A stretch of DNA of 60,000 nucleotides, from contig CAJNDS010002377.1 of assembly GCA_905221605.1 (NCBI GenBank), forward strand, positions 87,501 to 147,500, read 5' to 3'. Under the pieces are notes generated by a model. It did no database searches. It was not told the origin of the DNA and saw only the letters and a list, made by a program, of their open reading frames with translations. This DNA comes from Symbiodinium natans. Taxonomy: Eukaryota > Sar > Dinophyceae > Suessiales > Symbiodiniaceae. Positions 45,171 through 58,407 of the stretch are shown here, in pieces. Each line of letters begins with the position of its first letter. The first letter of the stretch is position 1. Both the position numbers and the translations under genes were made by a program.

Positions 45171-48100
45171 CCCACCTCGTGATGTTAGCGACCGAATGCC
45201 CCTAAACCCACAACCTAAAACTCTAGACCACAAGCCGAATTCGGAGTCACGCCCAGACACCAATCCGAGGGAACGGAGAGGAGCTTGCATCAGAGCGCCC
45301 TGCAGTTTTAGAAGGGGGTTTCAAGATTTAGGCTTTTTTTGGGCGTTGCGGGTGCCGGTTCTGAGGATTCTGAGACGCTCGCTTCGAGGGTCACATTAGG
45401 CTTGGGGTTCATGCTTTTGGGTTCGAAGGGTTCAGGGAGCTCTGCCAAGAATCTCCTGGGCAAGATACATTCATCTTTGCCGGGTCCATATTGTCTGTTC
45501 CGCGACCTGTATCTGTATCAACTTGAATCAGCCACACACGCCGCAGGGCAACCTTGACACAAAAGCCTCGCCCTGAAAGCTCAGAAGAACTCCAGCACCA
45601 TGCAAGCTCTCACCTACGAAGCCCGAACTCCACTGCTCCAAACCCTAAAACCATCAACCTTCAACACGTAACCTAAACCGGCAATCTACAAACCCTGAAC
45701 CCCGAGCCCTAAACCCCAAATGTCCTCGAGCACCGCAAGGCCAGAGGGCTGCTGATCGCCGTCGCGTGTCTTTCGACCTTGGCATTAGGCTTCAGGATTT
45801 ACAGACTTCTGACGAAAGAGAGGCAGCATTTTCAAGTCGAGAAACACTATTCTGCGACTTGGGGAGTCTGAAGACTCTTGGGTCCAAGAGTCCGAGCACA
45901 AACCCGATCCCACTCTTGGCAGGCCTATGTCAAGCAGCTCCTCTTCATCGAACTGCGCCAAGCCGAACCTTCAAGACAGTCTGGAATCCGTACTTGGGGT
46001 TCAGGTGTCTTGAGGATCGATTGTCGGTAGGACGTTGCAGGCATTTGGAGACGGCAGCTCTTTATGCTACAGGGCCCGCGGCGAAACTCCCATAGCACAA
46101 GGTTCAGGCACAAACTCGCCGTGCTTCATGCTGACAGCACAAAGCGGAACCTCTGTACATGCAGAAGGTGCCCCTTCCCAAAGCCTGCGTTGGGATTTAC
46201 GCACCTCTAGTATTGGCTCCAACTTCCGGAAGCCTGCCAAGTCCAGCTCTTGGCGAGTCTTGCTTTTAAGCATCTCCCAGATGAGCGAAGGGCCCATGTG
46301 GAAAGTGTTAGAGGATCGACATGGCACCTTGTGCTTCAACTCTTAACGCATAACAGAACCCCCTAAACCCTCAACCGTGGAAGTTTTGCGCCCAGCAGCG
46401 CAGACAATAGCCCAGAAAATCCCGGTCTGGTCACATATGCCTGAGCTTCACGGAAGGTCATGTGCTTTCGTCTATTGCCTACTATATACTGCACGATGCT
46501 ATAATGCTCCTATACGCTCCAATACAATATATATATATATATGTATATCTATCTTTGTAAATGGGTATGTACATATATCTATATATATATATGTATATAT
46601 TTTGGACAAGGCTTCGCAGTTGCTGGCTTACCCTGAAGCCGTTTTTGCAAACAAAAATTCTTCGCGGCTACCCAGCGTCCTTGAGAGGGGGTACTTTCAA
46701 CCCTGAGGGTTGCCTTGGGCTTACGAGGGTCTTTGCCTTTGAGCTGAATCTTGCCAACCTCTTAAACTAATCATACGTATTGGGCTCTTTTGGGTTGCGG
46801 TGCACAGCATCGCGCGGCCTGGTGGCCGAAGACAGCTACTCCAACTATGCCCGGCACCTGCGTGGACTTCTTTCAACAGTTGCGGAGGCGAGGGCAGGAT
46901 TGCAGGATTGCTCTTTGAAGCTGCCATGTTTGTCACATTGACAGTCAAGCACAGAACTGCACAGTCCATGGTTCGATGATAGTTTGACATTTTCGACCGA
47001 AGCTATGAGATGGAAGAAGTGACGGATACCTACTGTACTGCCGGTTCGGCTGCGAAACTGCAGGATCGCTTTAACTGAAATGTCACAGCTTGCCGGCGAC
47101 TTTGAGACAGCGTCATGCCCTTCGTTTTCAGGTTTGCTTTTTCACGGTTGCCCTTCTGGCTCTTGACACGTAGTTTTGATTCCACATTGTTGCAGGACTT
47201 CAGACTGCAGGACCGCAACTCTTTTGCTTCAGTGTCTCATCATATGGACGTGCTCCTACATCCCTGTAATGCTGAGTTACAGCCTGCTAATCACCGCAAT
47301 ATCATATTAAAGAGCCACTGTACAGTGTGTACATACACGCGGTCAAAACTTTGAGCAATCGCACACATGCCTGTTCTAAGATCCCGGATGAGCTTGTCCA
47401 GGCCCAATCGTCTCCACTACACATGAGCACGCGCATGCACAAAGACTCCTCTTTATGTTGCTCCTGGCCGCATACGTGGCACCTCTGAAGACATATACGT
47501 TGTGACTTTGTGCTGCAGTTGCTGCTGGCGGCCTCGGTGGCGGTTCTGGTGGTGCTTGCGGTTGCGGTCGCTGTCGCAACTCTTATTGGCTGTCTTGTTG
47601 TTGATGTTGCTGCTGCCGCCTTCGCTACCGTAGCTTTTGTCTTGATGCAGAACGTGTTGTCTGTTTCGACGGATCCACAGTAGCATGCCATGTACAGCTC
47701 CAAATACTGTCATAATGTCATTGCCGTGCTCCTTTATGGTTGTGTTGCTCCGAACCATGCTGTCAACAATGGACCCATGACCAGCCGCGAGGCTGTGCAG
47801 TCTGTGAACTGCCCCTGACCGGGTCCTCATCTTACATGTGATCTCGGGCGATGTTTGACGGTTGTGCCAAACTGACTTGCAGCCCACTGGATTGCTCCAT
47901 AATTCAAAGGCCACGGACAAAGGCGCAAACGATTCGACTGTGCGGACTTCCGTTTGTTTGGAGCGTGGAGACTCTTTGACGCAAGCATTCGTGCCAGCAG
48001 CTTGGGGGGGACTGCGAAACGTTTGCAAACCTGGCATTCTGAACCAACATGCAGGGGGGCTTTTGACCTGTTTCGCAAACCAGTCAAGCTCTGCGAAATC

Positions 48101-49010
48101 GGTGGGATCCACCATCTGCACCTTAGTCAATGTCGGTTAACGATGAAGAGTCTGAAGTCTAGGCTTCCAGCTCGTATTGAGGCAACTGGGCTGGAAATAT
48201 CAAATGCTCTCGTTCCTGAAACATCTTCTTCTGCGGCCAAGCGCGGCCAGTTCATATAGCGCATGGGGCGCTGTGATCAGATCTGTTTAGATAGCGAGAG
48301 AGGAATACAGACGCATGGTCATAGGGGACATAAAGCGAATGTGCATCTTTGTTCGGTCTGGTTTTTTGAAACTCCTTGTTGGCAAAATGTGCTGGAAGCA
48401 CGTCTTGCTTAAGCTATGTTTCAGCTAACTTGAACAAATCCAACGAGTGATATGTTCTCCAGCTTGATCACATCGCAGTCCTGTCGAACCCAGCACCCAT
48501 TCTTAATGCAAACATGCCGAGATTCAAACGTGCCGTGCCTTTGCTCCACTAAAAACACCTTTGCCTACTTCTGCCAGGTCACGCGCTCGTGGCCACCTGC
48601 AAACGTCATCAGAAGCTCGCCGCCTGCATGTCTACTCTGTATGGCAACTCAAGCCCACTCTTGCATCATCTAGGATCTAGGACCTAGGATGACTAATCAT
48701 GCTACTGCTATTGCCACCACGGCTGCTGCTGCTCCTGCTAGTGCTAGTACGCGCCAAAGGGGCGGTTTGCCCACACCCACGGCGTCCAGCATGGTTTGGA
48801 CAAAAACGACAGGCAGTATGCAACGCTATTCCAGAATGCTTTCTTGAGCGTGGTGTTCGCTCCTGATGGCACGTGGCGACAAGGGATTCCGGCGTGCCCG
48901 TGCTTCAGGGGGTCAGTCGCAACCCGAAGGTTTTCAACCCGCTGGCCAAGGTGGCCAAGAAAGAAACCTGCCCGAAATTCCCCTGCACGCAGCTCGAACA
49001 CGTCTAAAGA
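45171..49010. other. Mostly unassigned sequence
   Basis: Telomere-like islands at 45635-45722 and 46362-46378, and AT-rich TATATA patches at 46525-46605. A minus frame at 47453-48130 (225 codons, TTG start) is not low-complexity except for a Gln/Asn/Lys-rich tail and has no recognised domain. Other frames are short. Confidence 0.4.
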
Positions 49011-49014
49011 AGTT

Positions 49015-49545
49015 TTTTATGCATGTCGCAAAGGATTCTGTTTACGGTCTGAACCATTCTGCAGACACCCGAAACCCCAAAGCCTAAACCGTAAACCCGA
49101 CAACTTCTTATTAGTATGAATTTCAATTCATATTGCAAAGGACTCGTCTTACGGCCTCTTTGCTACTCATACATTCGTGTGATTCGAGTCTTGCGCGGGC
49201 GCAGGGCCAGGGTCGGCAGAGACGGACACGGTACTAGCGTCCAGCAAGCGGGACGCAGCCACTGGGCAACTCGCTGAGGAGGCTGTTTTCTGGTTTTGGA
49301 ATCAGATGGCAAGCGGCTGCGCCCCGCTTGCTGGACGCCAGGGCCGCGTCCATCTTTGCAGACCCTGGCCCTGCGCACGCGCAAGACTCGAAGCACACGA
49401 ATGTATGAGTAGCAAACAGGCCATGAGACGAGTCCTTTGCAACATGAATTTGAAGTTGTAGGGTTACTACGGTTTAGGCTTTGGGGTTTAGGGCGTCAGC
49501 AGGAGGGTTCAGACAATAGCCAGAATCGTTTGCGAAGCACAGCAT
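49015..49545. repeat. Large palindrome / foldback element, ~240-bp arms
   Basis: Left arm about 49015-49263 and right arm about 49306-49545 are inverted copies with roughly 80 percent identity by eye. Matching pairs include GCAAAGGACTCGTCT, TTTGCTACTCATACATTCGT, GCGCAGGGCCAGGGTC and CGTCCAGCAAGCGGG with their complements. The outer arm parts contain a telomere-like segment, CCCCAAAGCCTAAACCGT, also inverted. The spacer is about 42 bp. No coding capacity or classic terminal sequence seen. It could be a MITE-like foldback or an inverted duplication. Confidence 0.85.
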
Positions 49546-49755
49546 CAACCCTCAACCCAATCCCCCAAAAAGCAGGCCCCAACGCTGTCCGGTTTTCCGG
49601 TTGCAGGTTTGACAGTTCAGGGCTTACGGCTTAATTCGCTTAGGGTTTCAACTTTCAGGTTTGGGGTGCGGGCGTTACAGAACCGTGTTGGCGGACGTCG
49701 CGACACCAGAAACATGGTGCCTGCGCACCTCCAGACAAGGAGCGCGGGCAACCCA

Positions 49756-49767
49756 CCTACTACTACG

Positions 49768-49805
<38 letters not shown>

Positions 49806-49816
49806 GACGACTACAC

Positions 49817-49885
<69 letters not shown>

Positions 49886-50168
49886 TGACGACGACTACGA
49901 CGACGACTACGACGATGACTACGACGACTACCACGACGACTACCATGACGACGACGACGACGACTACTACTACTACCACCACTACCACTCCTCCTACTAA
50001 TTTCTGAAAAGAAATTCAATAATATGACGACAACAACAACAACTACTCCTACTACTACTACTACTACTACTACTACTATTACTACTACTGCTACTGCTAC
50101 TAGTACTAGTACTAGTACTAGTACTAGTACTAGTACTAGTACTACTACTACTACCACTACCACTACCA

Positions 50169-50202
<34 letters not shown>

Positions 50203-50396
50203 CACTACTACTACTACTACCACTACTACGACTACTACGACTACTACAACAACAACAACAACTACTACCACTACTACGACTACTACAACAACAACTACTA
50301 CTACTATTCCTACTACGACTACGACTACTACTACTACTACTACTATTACTACTACTACTACGACTACTACTACTACCACTCCTACTACTACTACCA

Positions 50397-50461
<65 letters not shown>

Positions 50462-50657
50462 GCTTCTACTACTGCTACTGCTACGGCTACTGCTATGCTT
50501 ACTACTACGACTACTACGACGACTACTACTACTACTACCACTACTACTACTAGTACTACTACTATTACTACTACTACTACTTCTACTACTTCTTCTACTA
50601 CTACTACTACTACTATGACGACGACGACGACGACTACCACTACCACTACCACTACCA

Positions 50658-50720
<63 letters not shown>

Positions 50721-50819
50721 CTGCTACTACGACGACGACGACGACTACTACAATTACAACTACAACTACAACTACAACTACAACTACAACTACAACTATT
50801 ACTACTACTACTACTACTG

Positions 50820-50853
<34 letters not shown>

Positions 50854-50930
50854 CACTACTACTATTACAACAACAACAACAACAACTACTACTACTACTA
50901 CTACTACTACTGCTACTACTACTACTTCCA
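49756..50930. repeat. (ACT)n compound array, 1.17 kb
   Basis: Mainly ACT with ACG, ACC, ACA and (CTAGTA)n sub-blocks (50099-50142), and an ACAACT block at 50755-50800. A short non-repeat gap with AATTTCTGAAAAGAAATTC, itself a small palindrome, lies near 49997-50022. Frames up to 428 codons across it are artefacts. Confidence 0.97.
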
Positions 50931-52552
50931 CATTCAGCGGCTTCCTCTGTTTCATCCTCATACTGGCATTTGCTCAGTGGAATTTTGGAGTTTGTTGGCC
51001 GGAAAATATGCTTTTGCTGAAAAAAACTGACACTGGAAGTTATGTTCATTTCTCGGCCAATCAAGTGTCCTCTGCAACCTACACACATATCCTGCAATGA
51101 ATCCTACCAGCATACGTGCATCGCAGGAGATATACACTAGACCATGCAAGCTATGCAAACCTGTACCTATTCTCTACTATATGCTCCATTACTTACAAGA
51201 GAGTACAGTCCAGAAAACTGCAGTAAGGGTGGCTGGGGGCCTTCGCGCGGGCAGCACAATCCTAACTGTCTAGTACCATACGCCACTGAGTAAAGCCCTC
51301 ACACTGGCGAAGTCCGAACCGCACGTGCCTGGTGTGAAACACATCTGCGCAGGGGCAAGGCTCGGAAGAGTCTCCTGCACTCAATTGTTGTACTACAATA
51401 GAATCCAATACACTGTAGAAAGCTACAGAGCACTCAAGTCAAAGTTATGGAGAACGCGTCAACCACAAAAGGGGTTTCCAATGTCCAGAGCAAGACCGGG
51501 TAAGAGGGGTTGGGCTGGATTTGGCTGGATCGGTGACATGTGCCGAGCACGTGCCGGCGACACGGTCCACATGCGTGTTTTCCCCTGGTGGTCGTTCTGG
51601 TCGCGGTCGTCGCGATCGTCGGCTTTGCTTCGGTCTGTGCAGGATCTGTGGTCTGTCACTGTTTGAGCAGTGACGTGTATACTGGAATGATGGCGTAGAC
51701 ACGCGTTTCGTGTGAGGGTCGTCGATTTCGATGTCTGGGGTGGAAGGGGGGGACGCGGGGGGACCATACCGGTCAGGGGGCCACTATCGACATGAGACAC
51801 GGAACCACATCATATGCAAGGAAAACGTACTTACGCATCAATCATGCTGCTTACTAACCAAAGTGGCGAGCGTAGCATGTGCTAACAGCTTCCCAAAGCC
51901 CCCAGCAAACCCTCAAAGCATGATGTTGACATGTACTATCCGCGCTAGTGGATGGGCAGCTTCAAAGACTGTTCTATTATATAGCATAACGTCAAAAACC
52001 TCAAATGGCTCCTCACGGAGCTTCGTGGCATAGTCAGCATCCCACACCTGCAGCACTAAGAAAAAGTGGCGAGAGCATCCAATCACACACTATACTGAAC
52101 TAAAAGTAGACTGTCGCATAGGACACTGCACACTGGTATGTTGTGGGTACAGTGGAGTGCTTTTAAGGCTTCTCGACAGCGCTACCTGGGTGGGTAAAGC
52201 ATTGTTTCGCTTCCCTTGCCGTGATGGGCTTACACCTTAATGGCGTGCCCATGTCACCATGCCCATTCTCCGACCCCTTTTTAAGAGTTTTGGGGTTTAG
52301 GGTTTAGGAGGACTTCAAGAGTTTCAGGGCTGTGTTTCTTGATCTTGGCTAGTTCAAAGTCCGGCACCGCCAAATTCAAATGAGGTGTTCTCAAACACCT
52401 ACAAATGACTTGGATGCCTTCGAGCCTAAAGAACCCTAAACGCTGAACCCAAGATGAGATCCCTCGCTCCAGCATCACAAAAAGAGAGAGTGCTACTAAG
52501 ATCGAATCAATGATGTTCTGGGACATTGAAGTTCTTCGGAGTGGAGGAGCGG
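50931..52552. other. Unassigned sequence
   Basis: No gene recognised. A telomere-like word GGGGTTTAGGGTTTAGGAGG lies at 52289-52310. Confidence 0.4.
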
Positions 52553-52775
52553 GGGAAGGGAGTGGGGGAGTGGGGGAGTGGGGGAGTGGGGGAGTGGGGG
52601 AGTGGGGGAGTGGGGGAGTGGGGGAGTGGGGGAGTGGGGGAGTGGGGGAGTGGGGGAGTGGGGGAGTGGGGGAGTGGGGGAGTGGGGGAGTGGGGGAGTG
52701 GGGGAGTGGGGGAGGGGGGGAGTGGGGGAGTGGGGGAGTGGGGGAGTGGGGGAGTGGGGGAGTGGGGGCGGGGAG
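52553..52775. repeat. (GGGGGAGT)n octamer array
   Basis: About 26 copies of an 8-bp unit, with one altered copy (GGGGGAGG) near 52710. G-runs of five separated by three bases are compatible with G-quadruplex folding. Gly/Glu/Trp frames across it are artefacts. Confidence 0.95.
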
Positions 52776-52837
52776 TGGCCCAAAAACCCCAAAAAACCTA
52801 CCAAAAGCACAAAAATAAGCGCTTTCAAACCTAGAGG

Positions 52838-52935
52838 GTTCAAGGCCTAGTGTTGAGGGTTTCAAAGCCTGAAGGCCTAGTGTTAAGGGTTTCAGGGCCT
52901 CAGTTTAGGGTTTCAAGACCTCAAAGCCTCGCGTG
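52838..52935. repeat. Decayed TTTAGGG-derived repeat
   Basis: Alternating GGGTTTCA and GGCCT words with TTTAGGG remnants. Confidence 0.7.
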
Positions 52936-53109
52936 GTTTAGTATCTCCACCTCCTCGTTTGTTAATTGGAAGGCATTCATTTTGTTATTGATCCATCCTA
53001 ATAAAAAGAAGAAACTTTTTATTTCTTAATGTTATGGGAACTTCGGGTGGGTGGGTATTTTTCGATGTCCTAAACACAGAGCCTAAACGAGAAACTGCTC
53101 GACCAGGAG

Positions 53110-53395
53110 CTCTTAAACCCTAAACCCTAAACCCTAAACCCTAAACCCTAAACCCTAAACCCTAAACCCTAAACCGCCCAAAACCCTAGGCCCAAAACCC
53201 TAGGCCCAAACCCGAGGCCCAAAACCCTAGGCCCAAAACGCTAGGCCCGAAACCCAGGCCCAAAACCCTAGGCCCAAAACCCTAGGTCCAAAGCCCTAAG
53301 CCCAAAACCCTAGGCCCAAAACCCTAGCAAAACCCAAAACCCTAACTTAAACCCTAAGTTCGAGGCCCTAAACCCTAAACCCTAATTCTAGTGGG
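53110..53395. repeat. Interstitial telomeric repeat (CCCTAAA)n and 14-bp variant
   Basis: About nine perfect CCCTAAA units (53113-53174), then about eleven copies of a longer unit near CCCAAAACCCTAGG (53177-53340), then further CCCTAAA units to 53390. CCCTAAA on plus is the orientation of a left chromosome end. Confidence 0.95.
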
Positions 53396-53524
53396 GGAGG
53401 ACCCACGCCGCCCCTCCACACCCCCTTCCCCACTCCCCCCCCACTCCCCCACTCCCCCCCACTCTCCCCCACTCTCCCCCACTCTCCCCCACTCCCCCCC
53501 ACTCACTCCCCACTCACTCCCCAC
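53396..53524. repeat. C-rich CCCCCACT-type array
   Basis: ACTCCCCC / ACTCTCCCCC units. It is roughly the complement of the GGGGGAGT array 0.7 kb to the left, so the two are inverted relative to each other. Confidence 0.85.
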
Positions 53525-53582
53525 GTTTAGGGTTTAGGGTTTAAGGTTTAGGGTTGAGGGTTGAGGGTTTAGGGTTTAAGGG
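53524..53582. repeat. (TTTAGGG)n, opposite orientation
   Basis: About seven units of GTTTAGG/GTTGAGG type, reading TTTAGGG on plus, opposite to the tract at 53113. Confidence 0.9.
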
Positions 53583-54261
53583 GGTGTCTCTTAGATGTCG
53601 TGTGGGCTGTTGTAGTTGTCGTGTGGGGCTGTCCTGCAACTTTTAGATCGTTTTAAGTGTTTAGGCTTGGACCAACCCCAAAACCCTGAAACACGCAATC
53701 TTCTTTCTAGCTGCTGGATGTCAGCAATGAAAACTAGCAGCGGTTACAGCATGATCCTGGACACTTTAGCAAGGCCACACTTGTAGGCATCCGAACAAAC
53801 TACCCACCAACCCGACACAAAGATTGAACACAAACAACGAGAAATCCTCTCAGACGGAACGAAATAGTACTCGACAAGAAGGACTTCGAAAGAACCCAAC
53901 CTTACACCCTAAACCTAAGATAAACTCAGCCCTCCATACCTCATCACCAACTCGACAGCTCCAAATTCAGACCATCTTTCTTCTATTTTCGGACCCTAGA
54001 ATTCGAAACATGTTCTGCCATTTTCCAAGCCTCAACCCGTCGCGCCTCAAGCTCACCAAAGAAGTGCGAAACCCACAGCCTTGCCAGGGTCGGCCACCCT
54101 ACACTCCGAAGCTTAAAAACTTCAAGTCCCACAACCTCTGGGTCCGAAACTCCACCACTCCTAACTCCAGAAATAAGCCTTTATGTCTGAGAGCAAAACC
54201 GAAAAACAAATGGGGGTGGCGGTAGCAATGTAGCGGTACCGGTGGCGGTAGTGGTAGCAGT

Positions 54262-56110
<1,849 letters not shown>

Positions 56111-56115
56111 AAACC

Positions 56116-56556
56116 CTACAGCCCTATCACAAGCTTCATTCCTCGATCAATTGTACTGATGTGCAAGCAGGCACAATACGCTGGCTGAGGTACACAGTCG
56201 TCGTGAGGGGTGTTGGCTTCCGGTTGGCCCGCGTCCTCCATGCTTGCCTGTCGCCTGCATGCAAGCAAAGCCTCTGTGAGGTCCACTGCACCTAGTGTGA
56301 GTGGTGGCTGAGACTCCGGCTTGCTGTAGCAGGTAGTGCACATGTCGAAGTTACATGGGGGACACCGGTAGGCCGTGCCAAGTTTCCGACAGATGTCACC
56401 TCAGAGTGGCATGCCCTACTGACCCTAGTGGATCTGTAAATCAAAATGTCTAATTCTCAAAGAAGCTGCAGCTCAGTGGCACGTCGCGGCGAACTCTTTT
56501 ACAGCTGGCTCAAGTTCGTGGCCACTGTTGCATTTGGGACTGGAGGTAGGTGTGGC
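56116..56556 (-). CDS. ZZ-like zinc-finger module 3 (exons A and B)
   Basis: Exon A runs 56556-56475, starting after AG at GCC and coding ATPTSSPKCNSGHELEP, then ending TCH plus one T. The intron 56474-56400 is 75 nt, beginning GA and ending AG. Exon B starts at 56399 with GT, so T|GT rebuilds a Cys codon, and continues DICRKLGTAYRCPPCNFDMC, then TTCYSKPESQP. The frame stays open to about 56116 and its tail (DDCVPQPAYC) aligns with module 1. Ligand pattern: C-x3-H, C-x-C-D-x-C, C-x2-C, C-x2-C. Such Cys-rich folds usually bind zinc and mediate protein contacts, as in ZZ fingers. Most similar to module 2 about 830 bp away. Terminal exons are not visible. Confidence 0.68.
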
Positions 56557-56952
56557 CTGAGTCGACGGGGTTTGTCGTTTCACGTTCAAAAATCAACAGG
56601 AACAACAGCAGACAAATTCAGTGCGGAATCGCAGGGCAGGCGCTAGGCCAGGCAGATGTGCATCAGAGGCGACTTCGAAGGCATGTGAACCAGTTTAGAA
56701 AAAACAGCTCAAGACTTTCTGGCAATATTTGTGGTCGCCACGGAAAATTCGATCCTCCCAGTTGGTTTACCACTTCGCTCATGTTTACCGTAGTCTCGAT
56801 GCACATAGGGCATAGACGAACGTATCGGATACGAACCATGGACGTGGCTGAAGGGCAAGGTATTTGAGTCCAGAATTATGTGTGCCATCTATCAGCGCAC
56901 CCCTCCGCCCCTGCCCCAAGGACATCGCAAGATGGATCCTCATCAGCAGCGA

Positions 56953-57383
56953 CTATGCAGATGCCCAATAACTTACGCTGACATGCACTTGTGCAAGCCA
57001 AACCAACTGAAGCACAGCGACGCCTTTGCTTGGTTTCTGATTGCACGCGTCGTCCCCGCTTTCCCGTCGCCTGCATGCAAGCAAAGCCTCTGTGAGGTCC
57101 ACTGCACCTCGTGTGACCTGTACGATTCCTGTACGCGTTGGCTGAGACTCCGGCTTGCTGTAGCAGGTCGTGCACATGTCGAATTGACATGGGGGACACT
57201 GGTAGGCCGTGCCAATTTTGCGACAGACGTCGCCTTGGGGCGAGGCAGGCATGCCCTAGCGGACTGGTGAAAGCTCAAGGCTCACATGTAGTAGCTGCCT
57301 GACAAGTCGCACTGGCGAAATTCCTTCAAAATCTCCAAAAGATTGTGGCCTTTGTTGCATTTCGGCCTGGAGGCAGGTGTGGC
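56953..57383 (-). CDS. ZZ-like zinc-finger module 2 (exons A and B)
   Basis: Exon A runs 57383-57305, after AAG, and codes ATPASRPKCNKGHNLLE, ending RQCD plus T. The candidate intron is 57304-57234 (71 nt) but starts TG, not GA, so either the donor is mutated or the border is one base off. Exon B starts at 57233 with GC (T|GC gives Cys) and reads DVCRKIGTAYQCPPCQFDMC, then TTCYSKPESQP. The tail shares GAVDLTEALLACRR with module 3 and stays open to 56953. All nine Cys/His positions of the module are present. Close paralogue of module 3 in both exons and in intron-flanking sequence, showing recent duplication. Confidence 0.65.
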
Positions 57384-57974
57384 CTTAGTCCGCGGAGTTC
57401 GCCTTCTTACATGAAGTAAAAATCAGCAAGGTCAAAAGTACACAAGTGCAAGACCAACGCCGCCAAGCATGTCCCAGGCAGATGGTACGAAGAAAAGCTC
57501 TCACCCACACCGACCTATAGTCAGACCGTTGGAAATTGTCGTTCAGTGCTTGTCTGCTGTCCGTCTGGCATTCATGGCGAATGGTCCGCGTAGGCCTGAA
57601 TCAGCTGTCTTGTCGCCTCGAACTCATATGCACATACATGGCTGGCCATTCTTCTCCAGCCGGAAAATGTCATGAACCCTAGATGCTGGTCAGTCAGCCC
57701 ACCAAGCAAGCACTGCTGGTGCGAAAATGTTTGGTCTACATGACGCAGCAGCGAGGAGCCTCCCTTGTCACGTCCTGCTCTCGTGCGTAGGCATCTTCAA
57801 ATGTGATCTGCGCTACATCAGCACACACACTTTGCGTAGCTCTACCATGCCCACATGTTCAATTGGCAACCCACTGATTCGTGGTGCAAGCGCCTTCGAA
57901 AGGTCACACGATTGTTGAAGTTCAAATAAGGCCCATCAGCTGGCAGCAAGCTCCACGGCTCCACGTGCCATGCT

Positions 57975-58407
57975 TCAATTAGCTGTCAGCAATGCACTGA
58001 TGTGAACATGTTCGCAATGAAGCGGCTGAGGTACAGCGTCGTCCACTGCTGCTCCTTGTTGACCCACTTCCTTGATGCTTGCTTCTTTCCTGCAGATGCG
58101 CGGGCCCTTGCGCCTTTGTGTAATGTCCAATGCACACAAGGCCTGACCTACACGCACTGGCTGAGACCCTGGCTTGGCGTAGCAGGAATTGCACAAGTCG
58201 TAGCGACACGCTAAGCACATGTAGGTCGTGCCAGGCGCTAAGCACAGCTTGCCTTGGTTCAAGCCAATGATCATGCTTGAATTCTGTCATGCCCTGCGCC
58301 CACATTTACTGCTCGTGGTTTTCAGTTCAGGTGCAATGGCGGTCCTGTGAGACAATAGGCTGGAGCTTGTGCCCGTTGCTGCACGCTGGCTCTGAGGCAG
58401 GCGCGGC
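57975..58407 (-). CDS. ZZ-like zinc-finger module 1 (exons A and B)
   Basis: Exon A runs 58407-58329, after GAG, and codes AAPASEPACSNGHKLQP, ending HCT plus T. The intron 58328-58253 is 76 nt with a GA donor and AG acceptor, both flanked by G or T as in dinoflagellates. Exon B starts at 58252 with GC (T|GC gives Cys) and reads KLCLAPGTTYMCLACRYDLC, then NSCYAKPGSQP. The frame remains open to 57975, with a tail containing DDAVPQPLHC that aligns in frame with module 3. It is more diverged than modules 2 and 3. The same frame conservation beyond the fingers, despite indels, argues for coding rather than a non-coding repeat. Confidence 0.68.

Noticed and set aside
49609-51100. Frames of up to 428 codons, including Ser/Arg-rich ones
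   Set aside because: All derive from the ACT/ACG/ACC array; residue changes follow the triplet variants.
52281-52865. Pro/His/Ser-rich (PLPHSPTP) minus frame resembling a structural protein
   Set aside because: It is the octamer repeat GGGGGAGT read on the other strand; all three frames are open for the same reason.
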